A stretch of DNA of 64,000 nucleotides, from assembly GCA_948470475.1 (NCBI GenBank), contig OX419342.1, forward strand, positions 24,057,077 to 24,121,076. The letters are read 5' to 3'. Shown piece by piece: positions 48,932 to 62,171 of this stretch (the first letter of the stretch is position 1; each line of letters opens with the position of its first letter). The notes under the pieces were generated by a model, which saw only the letters and a program-made list of their open reading frames with translations, ran no database searches and had not been told where the DNA came from. Origin of the DNA: Galaxea fascicularis (taxonomy: Eukaryota; Cnidaria; Anthozoa; Scleractinia; Euphylliidae). The position numbers and the translations under genes were made by a program.

Positions 48932-51900
48932 AAAGTTTCGTTTTCCTTCTGCCTGATTAACCTCAGAGATCTAATAAATATCTTACTAACCTACTTTTTT
49001 CTGTCCGTATTGTAAGTTACGGATCCTCGTTTTTTCCCAAAGTGTGCTTGGGCCATAAGTGAACGAGGAAACATCCCGGTCCGTACCTCGAACTCGGTAA
49101 GTAAGAGGTATTAATAATTTATTATTTGATTGCACTTAAACCTCGTTAACTCTGTTTCTTTTAGCAATCTACCACACTTTTGTTTGCAAATCCAGTACAC
49201 TGATAAAATTACTCAAGCTTTTATTCTCGATGTGAATTTGCTTTCCTGTCGATTACAGGGCATCGAAGTAAATCAACAGAGGTAAATTAGACAAAGTCAG
49301 AGCGAAATGCCCACTCTAGCTCTTGGGATACGTAATTTTGTTAGCTAAGGAAGTCTTTTTTCTTTCCCAAGACGACCACAAATACTTATTATTCAACGGC
49401 TCTCGGGGCTTTTCTGTGGGGTTTCTTTCGCTGCCATACGAATCAATCTCGGTGCACCGTTCACCGCGTGAACAAACAACCTACAGTGAGTGTACAACTG
49501 CAGGGCGTCTCGTTGGCTCGATTACGAGCCGCTGTTCTAGATATGAGCTCCCTGCTGCTCCCCGAAAAGGAGGATCCTGGGGTTTTTAAAGTAATTTGAA
49601 GACAGGAAATTCTTTCTAATTAACTAAATTTGGATCTGGACATTTCCTGAGCTAGAAGTAAATTCAAAATGCTGTTCTTTCTGAATACCAATATCCCTAT
49701 AGCGCCGGACCGTGTCGGTTGTTGGTTAGAACTGATTTGCCGGTAGTCGGTATTTTTTTTCTCGTTTTGTCGGTAGACAGTACAATTTTTCGCCCTTTCT
49801 CGCTAGTCGGTTAACCCCATTCAGACCCTCAGGTTAGGTTGTATAAAGACGATAATGAAAACAACAGCATGCAATAATCCAAAACTTGACCTTGTAAACG
49901 AAACCAAGATCTCTGAAGCTAAGTCTGCAGACTGCAAATCCGTCATCTTGTTTCTTATTTTCTTCACCGCGGGTTTCGTTTAGTTAATCAGTAAACGTAT
50001 TAATAATGGTAACTGAACTGAGTGGATTACAATTTGGTCTGAAATCATTCGCGTGATTTCAAAATAAAACGAGCGCGCAGCGCGAGTTCGATTTTAAATC
50101 ACAAGTATGATTTCAAACCAAAATTGCATGACATGAAGTTCAATTACCACTTTATTACATCCATTTTAAAATCACACAGATTTTTGTCAATATTAATATT
50201 TATTTAATGTTCACTTCAAGAAAACCGGTTTTGAATTTTGATGACCTTAGCAAAGGATGCGATCGAGAGCCCAAAATAACGCAATTTGGGAGTAAATTGT
50301 ACTGTTGAGAGCCAATCAGATAGCAAGAATAACCAGTGATTTGAAAATGGGTTTACTAAAACTAGAAATTCTCTATCGACGCGTTTTATTCAGATTCTTT
50401 CAATTCTGTATTTATTGCGGTTCAAACTTGTCTAGTCCAAAATTGTTCAAATTCACGTTAATTCACTCTTTGTTTTTGGTGAATTCTACGGTCATAGATT
50501 CATATTCAGCATTTGTTTGAAATGCTCTACAGATGATTGCTATTTACTACTTTAGGTTTGGGTTTGAAAACAATAATGACAGAGTTCATCTCAAATAATT
50601 TAACTGCTGCTTACATAATAGCCAGCTTGACGTTAAAACGCTATTAACGATAGAAGTTTGAACTGAATAAAAGTACTACAATTCGCCCTTCTTAACTTTC
50701 AAGATTTTTGGGACTTCGTGATGTAACGCCTTCGAAACAAATCTATCTTGGAAAAAAAGACGTTTTATTGAGTCTGTAAAAATACTAGTAATAACACAAA
50801 AAATTCAAGTCAACTACCACATAATTTAGCTGAAATCAAGTCTGACAAATTGGAGGTAATCATTTGTGTCTTTGCCATTTGTTTTGAAATCCAGTGGGAA
50901 GAAACTATTTTATCACAATTAAGGTAATGACTAGGAACTTACTAGAAGCAAGAAGCTTCTTTATTTGTTTTACTTTGGAATCCAAAACAACGATACTTAC
51001 ATCTGTTTAGATTTTGGCGTTCCGCTGCTGAATCTGTCTCTTGGTTCGTTTTAGGAGGAAAGCGACGTGAACGTTTATATTCATTTTACTTTTCAACTCT
51101 CAAACTGGAATATAAAAATATGGTACTATGAGGCAACCTTGAATCCTTATTTGTTAAGAATCCCATAAAGAACGCATGACTGTTTGACTTACAATGTCAC
51201 CCCTGCGGGGCGTTCGCATGGGGTACCGTCGTTGGCGTTTATACAAGAAATGTTTTAATGAGGTCTGGCGCACTTTGTGTTTCCATAAATCTTCTTTCCA
51301 TAGCAAGCCTCCGTTTAGAATTAAAATGTTTTTAGGATGGCAGTAATCGAAACACTCCAATATTATATTATTCATGTGTATCAGGAAAAATTTAGCATAG
51401 TTACATCCACTACACTTTACTTTGGGTAAGACACATAAGTGTTGCCAATTCCTCGAATTTTTCGCGGTCAAAAGTGTGATCCACACAAAGGCGAATAAAT
51501 GTATTCAAAAGCGACGATAAACTAAAGTGCGGCAGCTGTATCCTTGTCATTTAAACAACATCGCAGTTCGGTGTCCTAAAATTGCATTGCAAAATAGGTC
51601 CACACAAAGGGCGGCCTTTCACGATTCGTTAGAATTAACATTAACCTTATTTAATTATACCTTTCAGATGTCAATAAAAGTGATAGCAAACTTTGAAAAT
51701 TAATCAAAAACACTTCTTTTAACATCAGATCGCAGTTTTGGAAAAAGAAACTCGTCAGTAGTTGAGCTGGTGGTCTGATAACGATCAACAAAACCGTAAG
51801 TACATACTGTAAGCTGTTAAAGCTACAGGCAAATCTAGTCGATGTAAACATAAACGTGCCCTATTTGTCAAAGATCATGGTCTAACATTCTATTCCGAGC

Positions 51901-51997
51901 GATGTTTCTTCTTTTTGCTTTTCATCGTCCCGATCCGATGTTCATCCTGACGAAAAATCAGTATCAATTAAGGTCGCTGTCTATTTTTTCTTCTTAT
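48932..51997. other. Intergenic, no gene recognised
   Basis: No recognisable exon or RNA was found. A minus-strand frame at 51154-51486 and a plus-strand frame at 49323-49589 have no domain-like pattern. Confidence 0.35.
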
Positions 51998-52289
51998 AAG
52001 GGCCGATTTACACGGTACGATTTGTCGCGCGTCGTGTTGCATGCGACATAACGTAGCACAAAGTTGTGCCGTGTGAATGCTCCTACAACTTCTCTACGAC
52101 AGACGTACGCGGCCTAAAATTTGTCGTAGAATTTTGAATCATGTTTTAAAACCATACGACAGTCGCAAGTTTAGGTAATATAGAATGACAAGTGTCGTAG
52201 ACGACTTTTTGCATGGTACGAGCAGCGCGCGCTACAGAAGTTGCATGCGACAGTCGTAAGCGAAAATCGTACCGTGTAAATCGCCCTTT
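51998..52289. mobile_element. MITE with GATTTACACGGTACGATTT ends
   Basis: The left end AAGGGCCGATTTACACGG and the right end CCGTGTAAATCGCCCTTTT are reverse complements. Inside, CGTCGTAC/GTACGACG and TTGCATGCGAC words recur in both orientations. It is a typical non-autonomous element of about 290 bp. Confidence 0.75.
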
Positions 52290-52959
52290 TTGGTGTGTGG
52301 TCACGTTTGGATGATCTCAGGGTTTCGCCAACGCTGGATTTTACCGTTTGAGGCCACTTTATAAAATGTTGCAGTGTGCGTGCTGTGTTGCTCTGGAGTG
52401 ATGTCAAGGACCGCAAAAATGGATGGCCATCCCCGTTGACGAAACGACAATGTTACTGACTGAAGCGACAGTTTAGATAAAGCAACCTCTATACTGCAAT
52501 TATAAATTAATGAGTGTGCGTCAAATGAATAAATCGAACTTATCAACTTTCGTAAAAAATGCTGAAGTGAAAGACTTTTTCGCTGCTCAAACATGAAATT
52601 CAGAATTTCTCATTCCTTTTAATGATCAATTGATACTGGACATGAGCATTCGAAACCTCAATGCTAGACACAAATTCCTAATTCCTTTTCGATGGGAATT
52701 GCTATCAAGAGTTCAGCTGACCCCAATTTCGGGTGCAGTCGTGTTAAGTAAGTGAAGAGTGTGGTGTGAATAAAACCCAAATTACCAGTAGGTCTGGACG
52801 GAGGGAAAATTTTGGATACAAAATTTGTGTACAAATAACTAATAAATTTTCAACTCCTCTAATATTTGAAATCAAGAAGACAAACGTTTTTGCGAAAACA
52901 CGTCTATAAAAAAAATTGGAAATTGTCTTTTTATATTAAGACTCAAATTATTGGTGAGC

Positions 52960-53217
52960 TTACAAACTTGAGTCATATATTCGGTATTTGAACTGTGCCT
53001 CTAGCTGACTGCAAACGTATGCAAATGTAATCACAAAAAGGAGCAAAACAACAGAATTCCAACCGGCTGGCAAAGTCCCTTTGACATCTATGAAAGTGAT
53101 GAAGCCGCCATTGGCACCTGGGCACTGAGAGGATTGAGGAACACTCGTCAAAAACGTATGATCAAGTGTAATGAAATAAATGATGAAAATTATGCCAATC
53201 CATGCTGTTTGATTCAT
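52960..53217 (-). CDS. Hypothetical small secreted or membrane protein (85 codons)
   Basis: The minus-strand frame starts MNQTAWIGIIFIIYFITL, which looks like a signal peptide or N-terminal anchor. A short polar region with one Cys (QSSQCPGANGG) follows, then a second hydrophobic segment (WNSVVLLLFVITFAYVC) and a short tail. I do not recognise it. It could be a single-exon gene, one exon of a larger gene, or chance. Coding support is limited to the ordered layout of its segments. Confidence 0.25.
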   Translation of the reverse strand: MNQTAWIGIIFIIYFITLDHTFLTSVPQSSQCPGANGGFITFIDVKGTLPAGWNSVVLLLFVITFAYVCSQLEAQFKYRIYDSSL

Positions 53218-53479
53218 TGACCCTGCAAATCCAAGCGCAGTGGATGAAAATTGTTTTGGAGTGATCTTAAACTGTGGTTTATCTTTACTGATTCAGTGTT
53301 TGTTAGTATAATTATACTAAGACATTGAACAGCTTTTTTCGCGCGCTCTGATTGACTTCTCAAGCTCGCGCAAAAAATCGTGGTTGTTGAAAGGAATAAC
53401 TATATCTGGGCACCTCGGTGTCGGTGTCCACATATCTACCACTAGTCACCTCCACTTCAGTGAATAATTGTTAATTCTC

Positions 53480-53590
53480 TTCGACTGCCATGAGTAGTCA
53501 TTACGTCTTCACCATCGTCATCATCATTACCATCATCAACATTATCCTTAATAATCATCAATGTCCGTTATCATTCTCTCCGTTATGTTC
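53480..53590. repeat. Imperfect ATC/CAT microsatellite
   Basis: There is an interrupted run of CATCATCATTACCATCATC-type trinucleotides. A similar run is at about 33411-33450 in gene B intron 11. Confidence 0.5.
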
Positions 53591-54320
53591 CTCTCATTTA
53601 GACCTGTGCAAACGCTACCAGCACTGTTAAGCCCAGCATAGAATGTTTGAATATCGTGTTGGGTGTTGATAGCAAAGTTTAAAGGCTACACAAAAGCGTA
53701 TCCCATCAATGTTGCGAGCGTTTGAATGAAATTCCCTTCTAGGCACCGTTACTAAACACAGCGCGTCGTGATTGATTTTGGTTTACCGTGTAGAGAAAGT
53801 AGTGCAAGTTTCACCAATCAATTACAGATCCAAGTATTTTAATACTTTTAAAAAAACTGCAGTAAATATACATTTCTCGAGAAGTTTAATTGAAAACAGT
53901 TTTATTGTTGCTGGGGAATTAAATCGAATGCTACAATTCAGTATTGCTATTATTGTTTCATTGTTATAAGGGGTTGTCATAATTATTGAATGGATGTGTT
54001 GAACACCTTTCACTTTCAAGATCGGATCATCGATTCTCCTTTCTAGCTGCTATACAGTTCCTTGTATATTAGCCAAGATATTAGCCAAGAAAATGTGATG
54101 TTCTATCAAGATAACACCCTCCTACTGATAATTAAATTTGTCTATTTTCATTACCTGTCTGCTGGATGATGTGTTCATATTATAAGACGTCACATGCTTA
54201 TCACTTCTGGTAGTTTAAAGGTTAAGAATGTACCATGCAATGGCAACTTAATACATTACTGTTTCCTTTGCATTGCCACAGGTTGGTAACGAAAGTCTTT
54301 CAAAAGGGTCTTCTTCGACA

Positions 54321-55151
54321 ATGCATATCAAGTTTCTAGTGGTCCTTGCCCTCGTCTACCTCAGTAATGGTAGCCAAAGCTCTTCAGGTATATTAATACA
54401 GTGTTAGTGAAGCGGAAGCATGCACTGATTAGCACACCTTGGCTCTTACAGCAGAACTTTAGTATAAGCTGCTGTATCACCCTTAGCTAAAAATTCAATA
54501 TACAAGAGGGACATTTGGATTATCTCAGGTAATACATGATTTAACTGTGTCTTACAGACGACTGTGGCCAAGCCCTTGGTATGGAGAGTCAAGCAATTGA
54601 AAACTCACAGATCTTTGGTGGATCTGCGTTCAACAATGATCATTCCAAGTACGGATCCCATAATGCAAGGTTACACGATTCTCTCGGATACAGAGCAGAC
54701 CCTTCTGTCGACCTACTATCAAACGTCTTAGGAATTGATTTAAAAGGCTACATGATTATCACGGCCGTTGCTACTCAGGGATTTGGGGACCCTCGTGTTT
54801 CTGAATGGGTCAGAAGCTATCACGTGTTTTACAACAATACAGTTGGACAACGTCGTCCTGTCGAGAACATTGATGGGAAAGCCTTGGTGAGAAAAAAAGA
54901 TAAAAGACAAAATCTCGTACTTTTTTTTTTTCACGTCCTCTATTTTGGTTTGCTCCAGAAAGCAAAAGAAAAGCTAAAAAGTTGCTAACATTCTTACTAT
55001 ATCTTTTAGGACTTTCCAGGCAACACAGACAGCAACTCAGTTAAACGGAATGAGTTCCCCATTCCTGTGCTTGCATCTTCTGTTTATTTTGTACCTCTCA
55101 GGGTTAAGAACAACGCTGGATTAAGATTAGAACTTTACGGTTGCAAAGGAG
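54321..55151 (+). other. Gene C exons 1-3: signal peptide and F5/8 type C domain
   Basis: The mature part begins DDCGQALGMES, the usual F5/8C opening. It has IFGGSAFNNDHSKYGSHNAR, ITAVATQGFGD and WVRSYHVFYN, and closes with GLRLELYGC. Exon 3 is 142 nt, as in gene B. Confidence 0.87.
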
Positions 55152-58100
55152 GTTCGTATTGAAACATTTGCAAAACCCCTTAACGTACAGCAATAAAATG
55201 CCGGCCATGGTTGACTTGGAATAATAGAAGAGATGACATCTCTGAAGTCCATGTAACTGGCTAACGTAAAAGAAGTGATTAAAATTCCCTACCGATTTCG
55301 GCCACACTTGTTTTCATTATATTTAGTAGTTTGCATTTAATTTTGTTCCATTTCCATTACTCTTCACTTCTTGACTCACCCAGCCCTCCCCCCGCCTCTT
55401 TTCCTCCGTCTCCTCTTTCATAACGTCCTCGATTCTGTTATCAAAGTTCAAATTTATGTAGTCTTTTAAATTTTTGACCACTCCCTTTTGTACTCAGTGA
55501 CCATGACCCAGGACCTTGGAGGCCTCTGGTGCGCCGTCGCGAAATTGTGGTGTTTGAGATTTTCTAGTTTCATGTTAATTGCAAAACAAATAAAGACAAT
55601 GTCTGACTTTCAGGTCATTATTTTATTGTCTGGTTGATGTTGAAGCAAAAGATCTTTAGTGTGGAGTACACAGATCCCTCAAGCTCCCAGTATCAAGACG
55701 CCGTGACGATCACAATTAATGCGGTAAGTTTATGCGTTGGAAACGCTTTTGTTAAAGCAACATTCGTGAGACGGAGGATGCTAATTTTCAGATTTAAAAT
55801 TCTTAATTTCGAGCTCATTGTTTGAATTGCTATGTTTTTAAAAGGAAATTCTGTATATTGTTCGTATTATGAGAAGATTTTTTCTTTCTTGCTTCAGGTT
55901 AATGGCCTACTACGAACTACTTGGGGATTTCTATACGCACGCGTACGGGAAATGAGGTAAACGCTTACTCTGGGACCTTAAGTCGCGCAAAGTTGCCTTA
56001 AAAGGCCTTAACTCGCTTAAGTGTGATTTCTCTAAAACCCTTTTAAATGTGTATAATTCGACCGGCTTTTAAAAGGCAGCTTCAGTTTCCACAGAGAATT
56101 GTTTTCATTTGTCGCTCACTTGTATGTATAGTTTGGAAGGAAGAACCACAAGCCACTTAGGAAACAACTTTTCTTTCATTTTCTCAAGGGGGTACTGAAG
56201 CACTTGTACAAAACCAGTCATGAAATACCGTATGTAGCCCCACCTCTGCACCTTAAACATGAACATGATTGAGATAAAACTGTTTTCAACAATCGTCTCC
56301 ACAAGCATTGCATGTACAGTATTTTGCAACTTTTACATTCATCAGAAGTCAATATCTTTCACAGTAGTTATTGTAAATTACGTACAGGCAACAAAAGCCC
56401 GGCAAGATTTCTGCGCAACCCCATACATTAATTATACACGCATTTTGAGACTCAAACTCTGTTCGTTGTTTGAGCTGGGTTGGTGTGACAGTGATGCATG
56501 ATGAATGGCGCTGTGTGGAAATCTTTCCAAAACCCTTTGGGTAATGCCAACATTTGACAATCTCCAGAAACACTATTACAAGAAAAAACAGTGGTTTCAA
56601 TGGTCAGATATCTTTCACAATAATTATTTTAAGTCCCTTGGTAAATGACAAAATTTAAGAATCTTCAAAAACACCATTACGAGAAAAGGACAGAATGGTT
56701 TCAGCGGTCAGATCATAATCTCCTGCACTGCTTAACCTAGAATCACAAGTCTGTCATGTAAGAGTAAACGAATTGTACCCACCCAACCGCTCGCCGTGTA
56801 TTCTCGTAAAAGTTATCACAGGTTGAAGAGAATTCTGCAATAAAATTCAAACCAAGGATATCACTGTGACATTGCGGTGCAAGACAAAATCAAAGTACTC
56901 ACGAAACGATCAAGGCATTTGTGAGACCCTCGAACTGTGTCACACATGTCCAAGGTCGTCTACACCAAAAAGTCGACCCGACTCAGTTCGTGTGTATTGG
57001 ACAACCCAACTGTGTCAACACCTCGATCACAACGTTAACGCGACTCGCGTGGTTTTCGTCGTGGCGTGTGTGTACAGACAATAGGGAGCTCGAATGGTTG
57101 TGTTTGAATGCCATGTTTCTGTTAGTTTGGTTTTCATCGTAAAGTTTTTGAAAGGATTTCTCAAATTTTATTTGGAAAGGGGAGGGAGATGTGGCTCATC
57201 TCCAGTGTAATAACTCACAGCTGACGTAAAACAAAGAAAACAAAACTGAGATAGTTAACAACAAATCTACAACAAAACAAAAGTAAAAAAAAACTAAGCA
57301 AACCTTTTCAGGTTATTACAGTGGAGATGAGCCGGAAATGCCTTACCTTAATATAATATATAGTAATATTTATATCAGGCATGATAATGTTATCGATTTG
57401 ATAATGAAAATTACGGGTAGAATCATATTTATATTAGACAACGTCTCGGTGTTCTCATGGCACCATCCATGTGCTTAGGAAATGCTCTAGCAAATTTGAT
57501 TGTCTTCTGTACGAAATGTTCCTTACTCGCGAGCACAAACCGTGTCTAAATATTCAAAGTGACTCCATAAAAGCAAAACTTTTCACCTAGCCTCTAGGGA
57601 CTAAGAACTTGAACTTGAACATTAATATTCTTGTTATCTGTTAAATATCTTATTTTGACCTGATGATGGTGCCATGAGAACACCGAAACGTTGTCTAATA
57701 CAAATATGATTCTACCCGTAATTTTCATTATCAAAGTAATATTTACGCCACTGAATACGTGAGGCAAATAACATATTTTGATTTGTTGTTATTGGTCTCC
57801 CCAGTTTGTTTTTCATTTGTATCCTCTGTTTATCACTGTTGTTTTTATTGCATCCTGGTATATTCAGGGGGTAAAAAAGGCAACGAACAGAAGCAGGGCT
57901 GTGTTCTAGCGGTGCCCAGTTACCAGGAAGTGTTAGTTTTTGCACTCAACGTATATGCTGGGCCCCCTGGATTTCAAGAGTTTGGAGGGTTTGGGCACCC
58001 AGTAACTAAACTGTATTCTTAAAGCACACCCCTGAGAAGTTTATCGGGGTGCACAGACCTCTTAAAAGCTGTATTCATTATGTTTATACTACTTTTAGGA

Positions 58101-61100
58101 GGTTCAAATACATCCCTAGATCAGTCAGTTTTATCAGTTCAACACATCTTAGTTAATATTATTGAAAGTTGCCAAGGGTCGCCTTAAATCGCCTCAAGTC
58201 GCCTTAAATCACCTCAACTATTATGGCGAGTCTCTACAGAGAGGCTGAGGCAAACAACACAATCAGATTAAAAACAAGTTCATGTAGCCACTCTTATCGT
58301 TGGAAACTACACAAGGGCAAAACACAATTGATTTTTATTACCCACGCTGTCTTTGTTTGAGAAAACCTCTTATTGTTAACCAATTAAAGAGCTAACCCAA
58401 TGTAAACACCAATCAAGTTTTACACTCGATTAAAAATCGCTTAGTTGTTTTCAATTTGAAAGTCCAACATATCACAAACGTCTTCCCCGCTATTTGACGA
58501 TGGCTCTTCTAACCACACCATGCCAACATTTTGTCCACCTTTCAACTATATGACTTCCTCATCCTGTATTTACAGCTGAAAGATACCTACGTCAATCCAG
58601 AGGAGAGATGCTTTGATCCCAGCACTGACTAGCATCTAATTACTAATTAGAGTAATTCATAGGATTTGAGTATTAGGNNNNNNNNNNNNNNNNNNNNNNN
58701 NNNNNNNNNNNNNNNNNNNNNNNNNNNNNNNNNNNNNNNNNNNNNNNNNNNNNNNNNNNNNNNNNNNNNNNNNNNNNNNNNNNNNNNNNNNNNNNNNNNN
58801 NNNNNNNNNNNNNNNNNNNNNNNNNNNNNNNNNNNNNNNNNNNNNNNNNNNNNNNNNNNNNNNNNNNNNNNNNNNNNGAATTTAACAAGTCAGATTTTGA
58901 GAAAGATTAAAGTCAGAATTCCTTTCCTCACTCAGGTCAATAAGGTTTTTCTTGTTAGTGTCTTCTAAAGGAGGTTAGTGTGGTTGTTTCTTATTTTATT
59001 TAATTATTTTTCTCTCTTCAAAGATAAAAGGTAATATGATGCGTGGTATCAGCAAGCTCGAGTTAAGGAGCGACCAGCAAGTGAAACACGTTGGAGATTG
59101 TGTTGTGTTCAGCAACAAAATTAAACAAGAAACCACACAAGAGATTCAGGTAACAAATGACTGCATGTTCATCTCTCGCTAATTAAAATATAAGCTCTGT
59201 ATCTCCTAAGACGTATCCATCACCGTCAGTGACAAACCCATGGCTAACAAAACATGCATCTAAAAACGTCAATTGTGTTTTTTACAGCCTCATCGCCTTA
59301 ATTGCCATTGATCAATGATAAAAAGTAACGATTTATTAAGCTTGACTAATCAGGGCAACTCACCGAGACATTTAATACCATCGTCAGGAAGACTAAGTAA
59401 GTCGATTCCGAGAGGAGACTTTGGCTCCAACTGCTTCAGTTTCATCAGAAACCAAGAGCACTCCTCCTTAGTACTCGACCAAACGATAAACAATACTTAG
59501 TTTGTCATAAAATAACCCGTTCTGAAGGAATTACCTTGCTATCACAAGCTCTCCTTGCGTCTACTGAATTGCAGGAAATTTCTCTACAATACGTCGACAA
59601 TGCTGTGCACTTTTTACATGAACAACGATCTGACAGCATATCTAGCATCAGTGACATGACAGAAACTCTTTTGAAAGGAACCGCCCTCGTTGTTGGCATG
59701 GCTTCCGAGGACGCCAAGTATTCGTCCAGTTCTCCAGATGAAACCCGAAACACGGGGAAAGCCAAGGTAAAAAGCGATTTACAGTAGAGACGCAACGCAG
59801 TCCTGGTCAAAGGTCGGGTGGTGTTGTTCCCTAGTTTCCTTTTGATTCTTTCAGTTAACCAAGGACAAAAGATAAAGAGAACAAGTCAATCGTCCTCCCT
59901 TAGCCTAATAAAAGAATAATTACAAGACTAAAATAGAAAATATGGAGAACGATCACTCTGGAATTACGTTAATACTCATTTGATGAAAGATCGTCGACGA
60001 AAGCCTCACCAACAACCTTCAGCATACTCACTGATTCCTCTCACCTCGAAACAGCGTAGGACGAGATAGGAAGGGGCGCTCTTCTTTCTTCAGTTTTAAA
60101 TAAGCTGATGTGATGTCTTCATCGAGGAAGAGGGAGCCGAGATATCCAACAGTTACAATCTCACGTCGAGGCAGGCAATATGAAGAGAAAGTGAAATGTA
60201 ATTTGAATTAACGTGGGAAACAATTTAACATCACAAAAATGATAAAAAGGTGTCTGAAAAATACTTTAGCAGGCAGGCACGACAGGCATTTTGCGCATTT
60301 TGGTTTGAACTTTGACAAGTCTGTTTGATGGGTTTTATATCGCCAACTCTGTTGATTACAGTGGTCAATATTTTTGTTTCCTTTCACAGAACATTACAAC
60401 AAAGGCAATAGGTTCAATACACAAAATAGCCAACTTGGGAAGAAAGTTTCTGCTTAACGACACGAATGTAAATTTAACTCAAATGGACGCTCACGGAGTT
60501 TCCATTTTGCTTTCAAAAGTAAATACATCATTGGCTGACAACCATCTACTTCGCCTGAAAGACGACGAAATTCAAATTCCTGCGGGGGTTTTTACAAGAG
60601 AATTGAAACAAGCTTTCCAAGGAGGATCAACACAGGTAAAAAATAGTTCAAAGTAGGCGAGCACGGTATTTGGTGTTCGCGTAATTTTCGATGTACGGCG
60701 GAGATCCTAAAATCTTTAGCTATCATGAAAGAGAAATAAAGTTTTGGCTTCATCAAGTGACATCCATTAGAGCCTGCGGGGAAGCCCACCAAGTGCGTTG
60801 TGTTTTGGCTTGCCATTGCAAACTGGAGTCTGCCATACTTGTCACCAATATTACTCTTTAGGGGGTTTTATTTTTAATTGATATTTTCCCGTCATGAATA
60901 GTTCACAACCAATAACGCAACTGTTAATGTAGGCGAGTCACGTCATGCATCGTCATATGGCAATGACCCAATTCAAACATAACACAGGTAGAAATACATG
61001 GGAGTACACACCACTCTTACTAATAAAAACTAAGAAATAATGCCATGTATTCTTTCAGATCATCAAGATCAAATACAATCCTTACACCTGGAAGACAGGC

Positions 61101-62140
61101 ATTATAACCAAAAACCTCTCGGTAATTGACGTCAGCACGTGGAGCAACAATGGGACGGAACTGAAGATCTCAAACCTTAGTGCTCCGATAAAAATCGTTT
61201 TCCCAAAAACGCACCCCGAAGCTAAGGAATATGGTGAACCAGAAAGGAGGCTTTTTCTTAAAAGTGGGGAAATGCGGTATCATTTATTGTCCATTCCGTC
61301 TTTTGGAGCAACGATAATCATACGGATCAAGCCGACAAAGAACGTTACGTTGCGCGTTTACGTAAGGAAAGACTTTAGACCAACACATCAAGACTATGAC
61401 TTGAACTTTACCCTGCCATCGTTCTCAAATGAAGAAAACATCGATTTTTCGTCGCGTGATCCTTACAGGTTTGATCTCCTACCGAATGCTACAGGTTATA
61501 TTGGACTCCATTTTATTGGGATTGAGATGCAAGACGATGCCTTGAATATTACAGGATCAACTTCTATAATGAAGAACACCAGTCGTAAAAGTGTCGTTGC
61601 CACGCGCACAAAGTTGATGCCCTGTGTTAATGAAAAACCACCCCTTGCGGATGAACCATTACAGCGCCAATTCAACCCTAAAAAGGATGTTAATTATACG
61701 TTTTTAGTCGCAGTGGGAAGCTGCGCGTTTTGGGACACCGCAACGGAAGAGTGGTCTGCCCGTGGATGCCAGGTTAGTGATGACGTGCTGAAGAATTAGT
61801 CAACCATTAAGCGGCCACCTATTAAACAGCCACCCCTTATTAGGCGGCCAGTAATCAAAGTCCCTATGACAGCTATTCTATTGCTTTTCAGTTTACCTCT
61901 ATTAAGTGGCCTTTCCGCATAATTGGCGGCCACTGTCAATTTCCCCGAGGATGGCCGCTTAATAGAGATTAGAACTGTATAGAACACAGTGCCTGAAAAG
62001 TCTAATTAACAGTAGTCTGATATAGTGAATGGTGCATATGAAAGAAATCATATGTGAACTGCGGATATGAAATCAAATGAAGAATGATCGTCGCAGTTGT
62101 GATCGCAATTTTTGCAATTGCGTAAAGAATTGACCTGCTT

Positions 62141-62171
<31 letters not shown>

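Larger units (their letters stand above)
55957..59023. other. Gene C large interval lacking expected REJ exons
   Basis: Outside the N run I find palindromic repeats (57193-57333, 57403-57729) and intron-like sequence. None of the Cys/Trp-rich REJ segments seen in A and B is present. In gene B the matching exons occupy 28539-31384, about 2.85 kb. Confidence 0.55.

Noticed and set aside
51154..51486. 110-codon minus-strand frame
   Set aside because: No recognisable family, signal peptide or splice context, and its composition resembles the surrounding non-coding DNA.
57661..57695. Hammerhead ribozyme
   Set aside because: The core words are present, but the flanks do not pair as stem I and stem III would be only two base pairs. 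Kept only as a lead.
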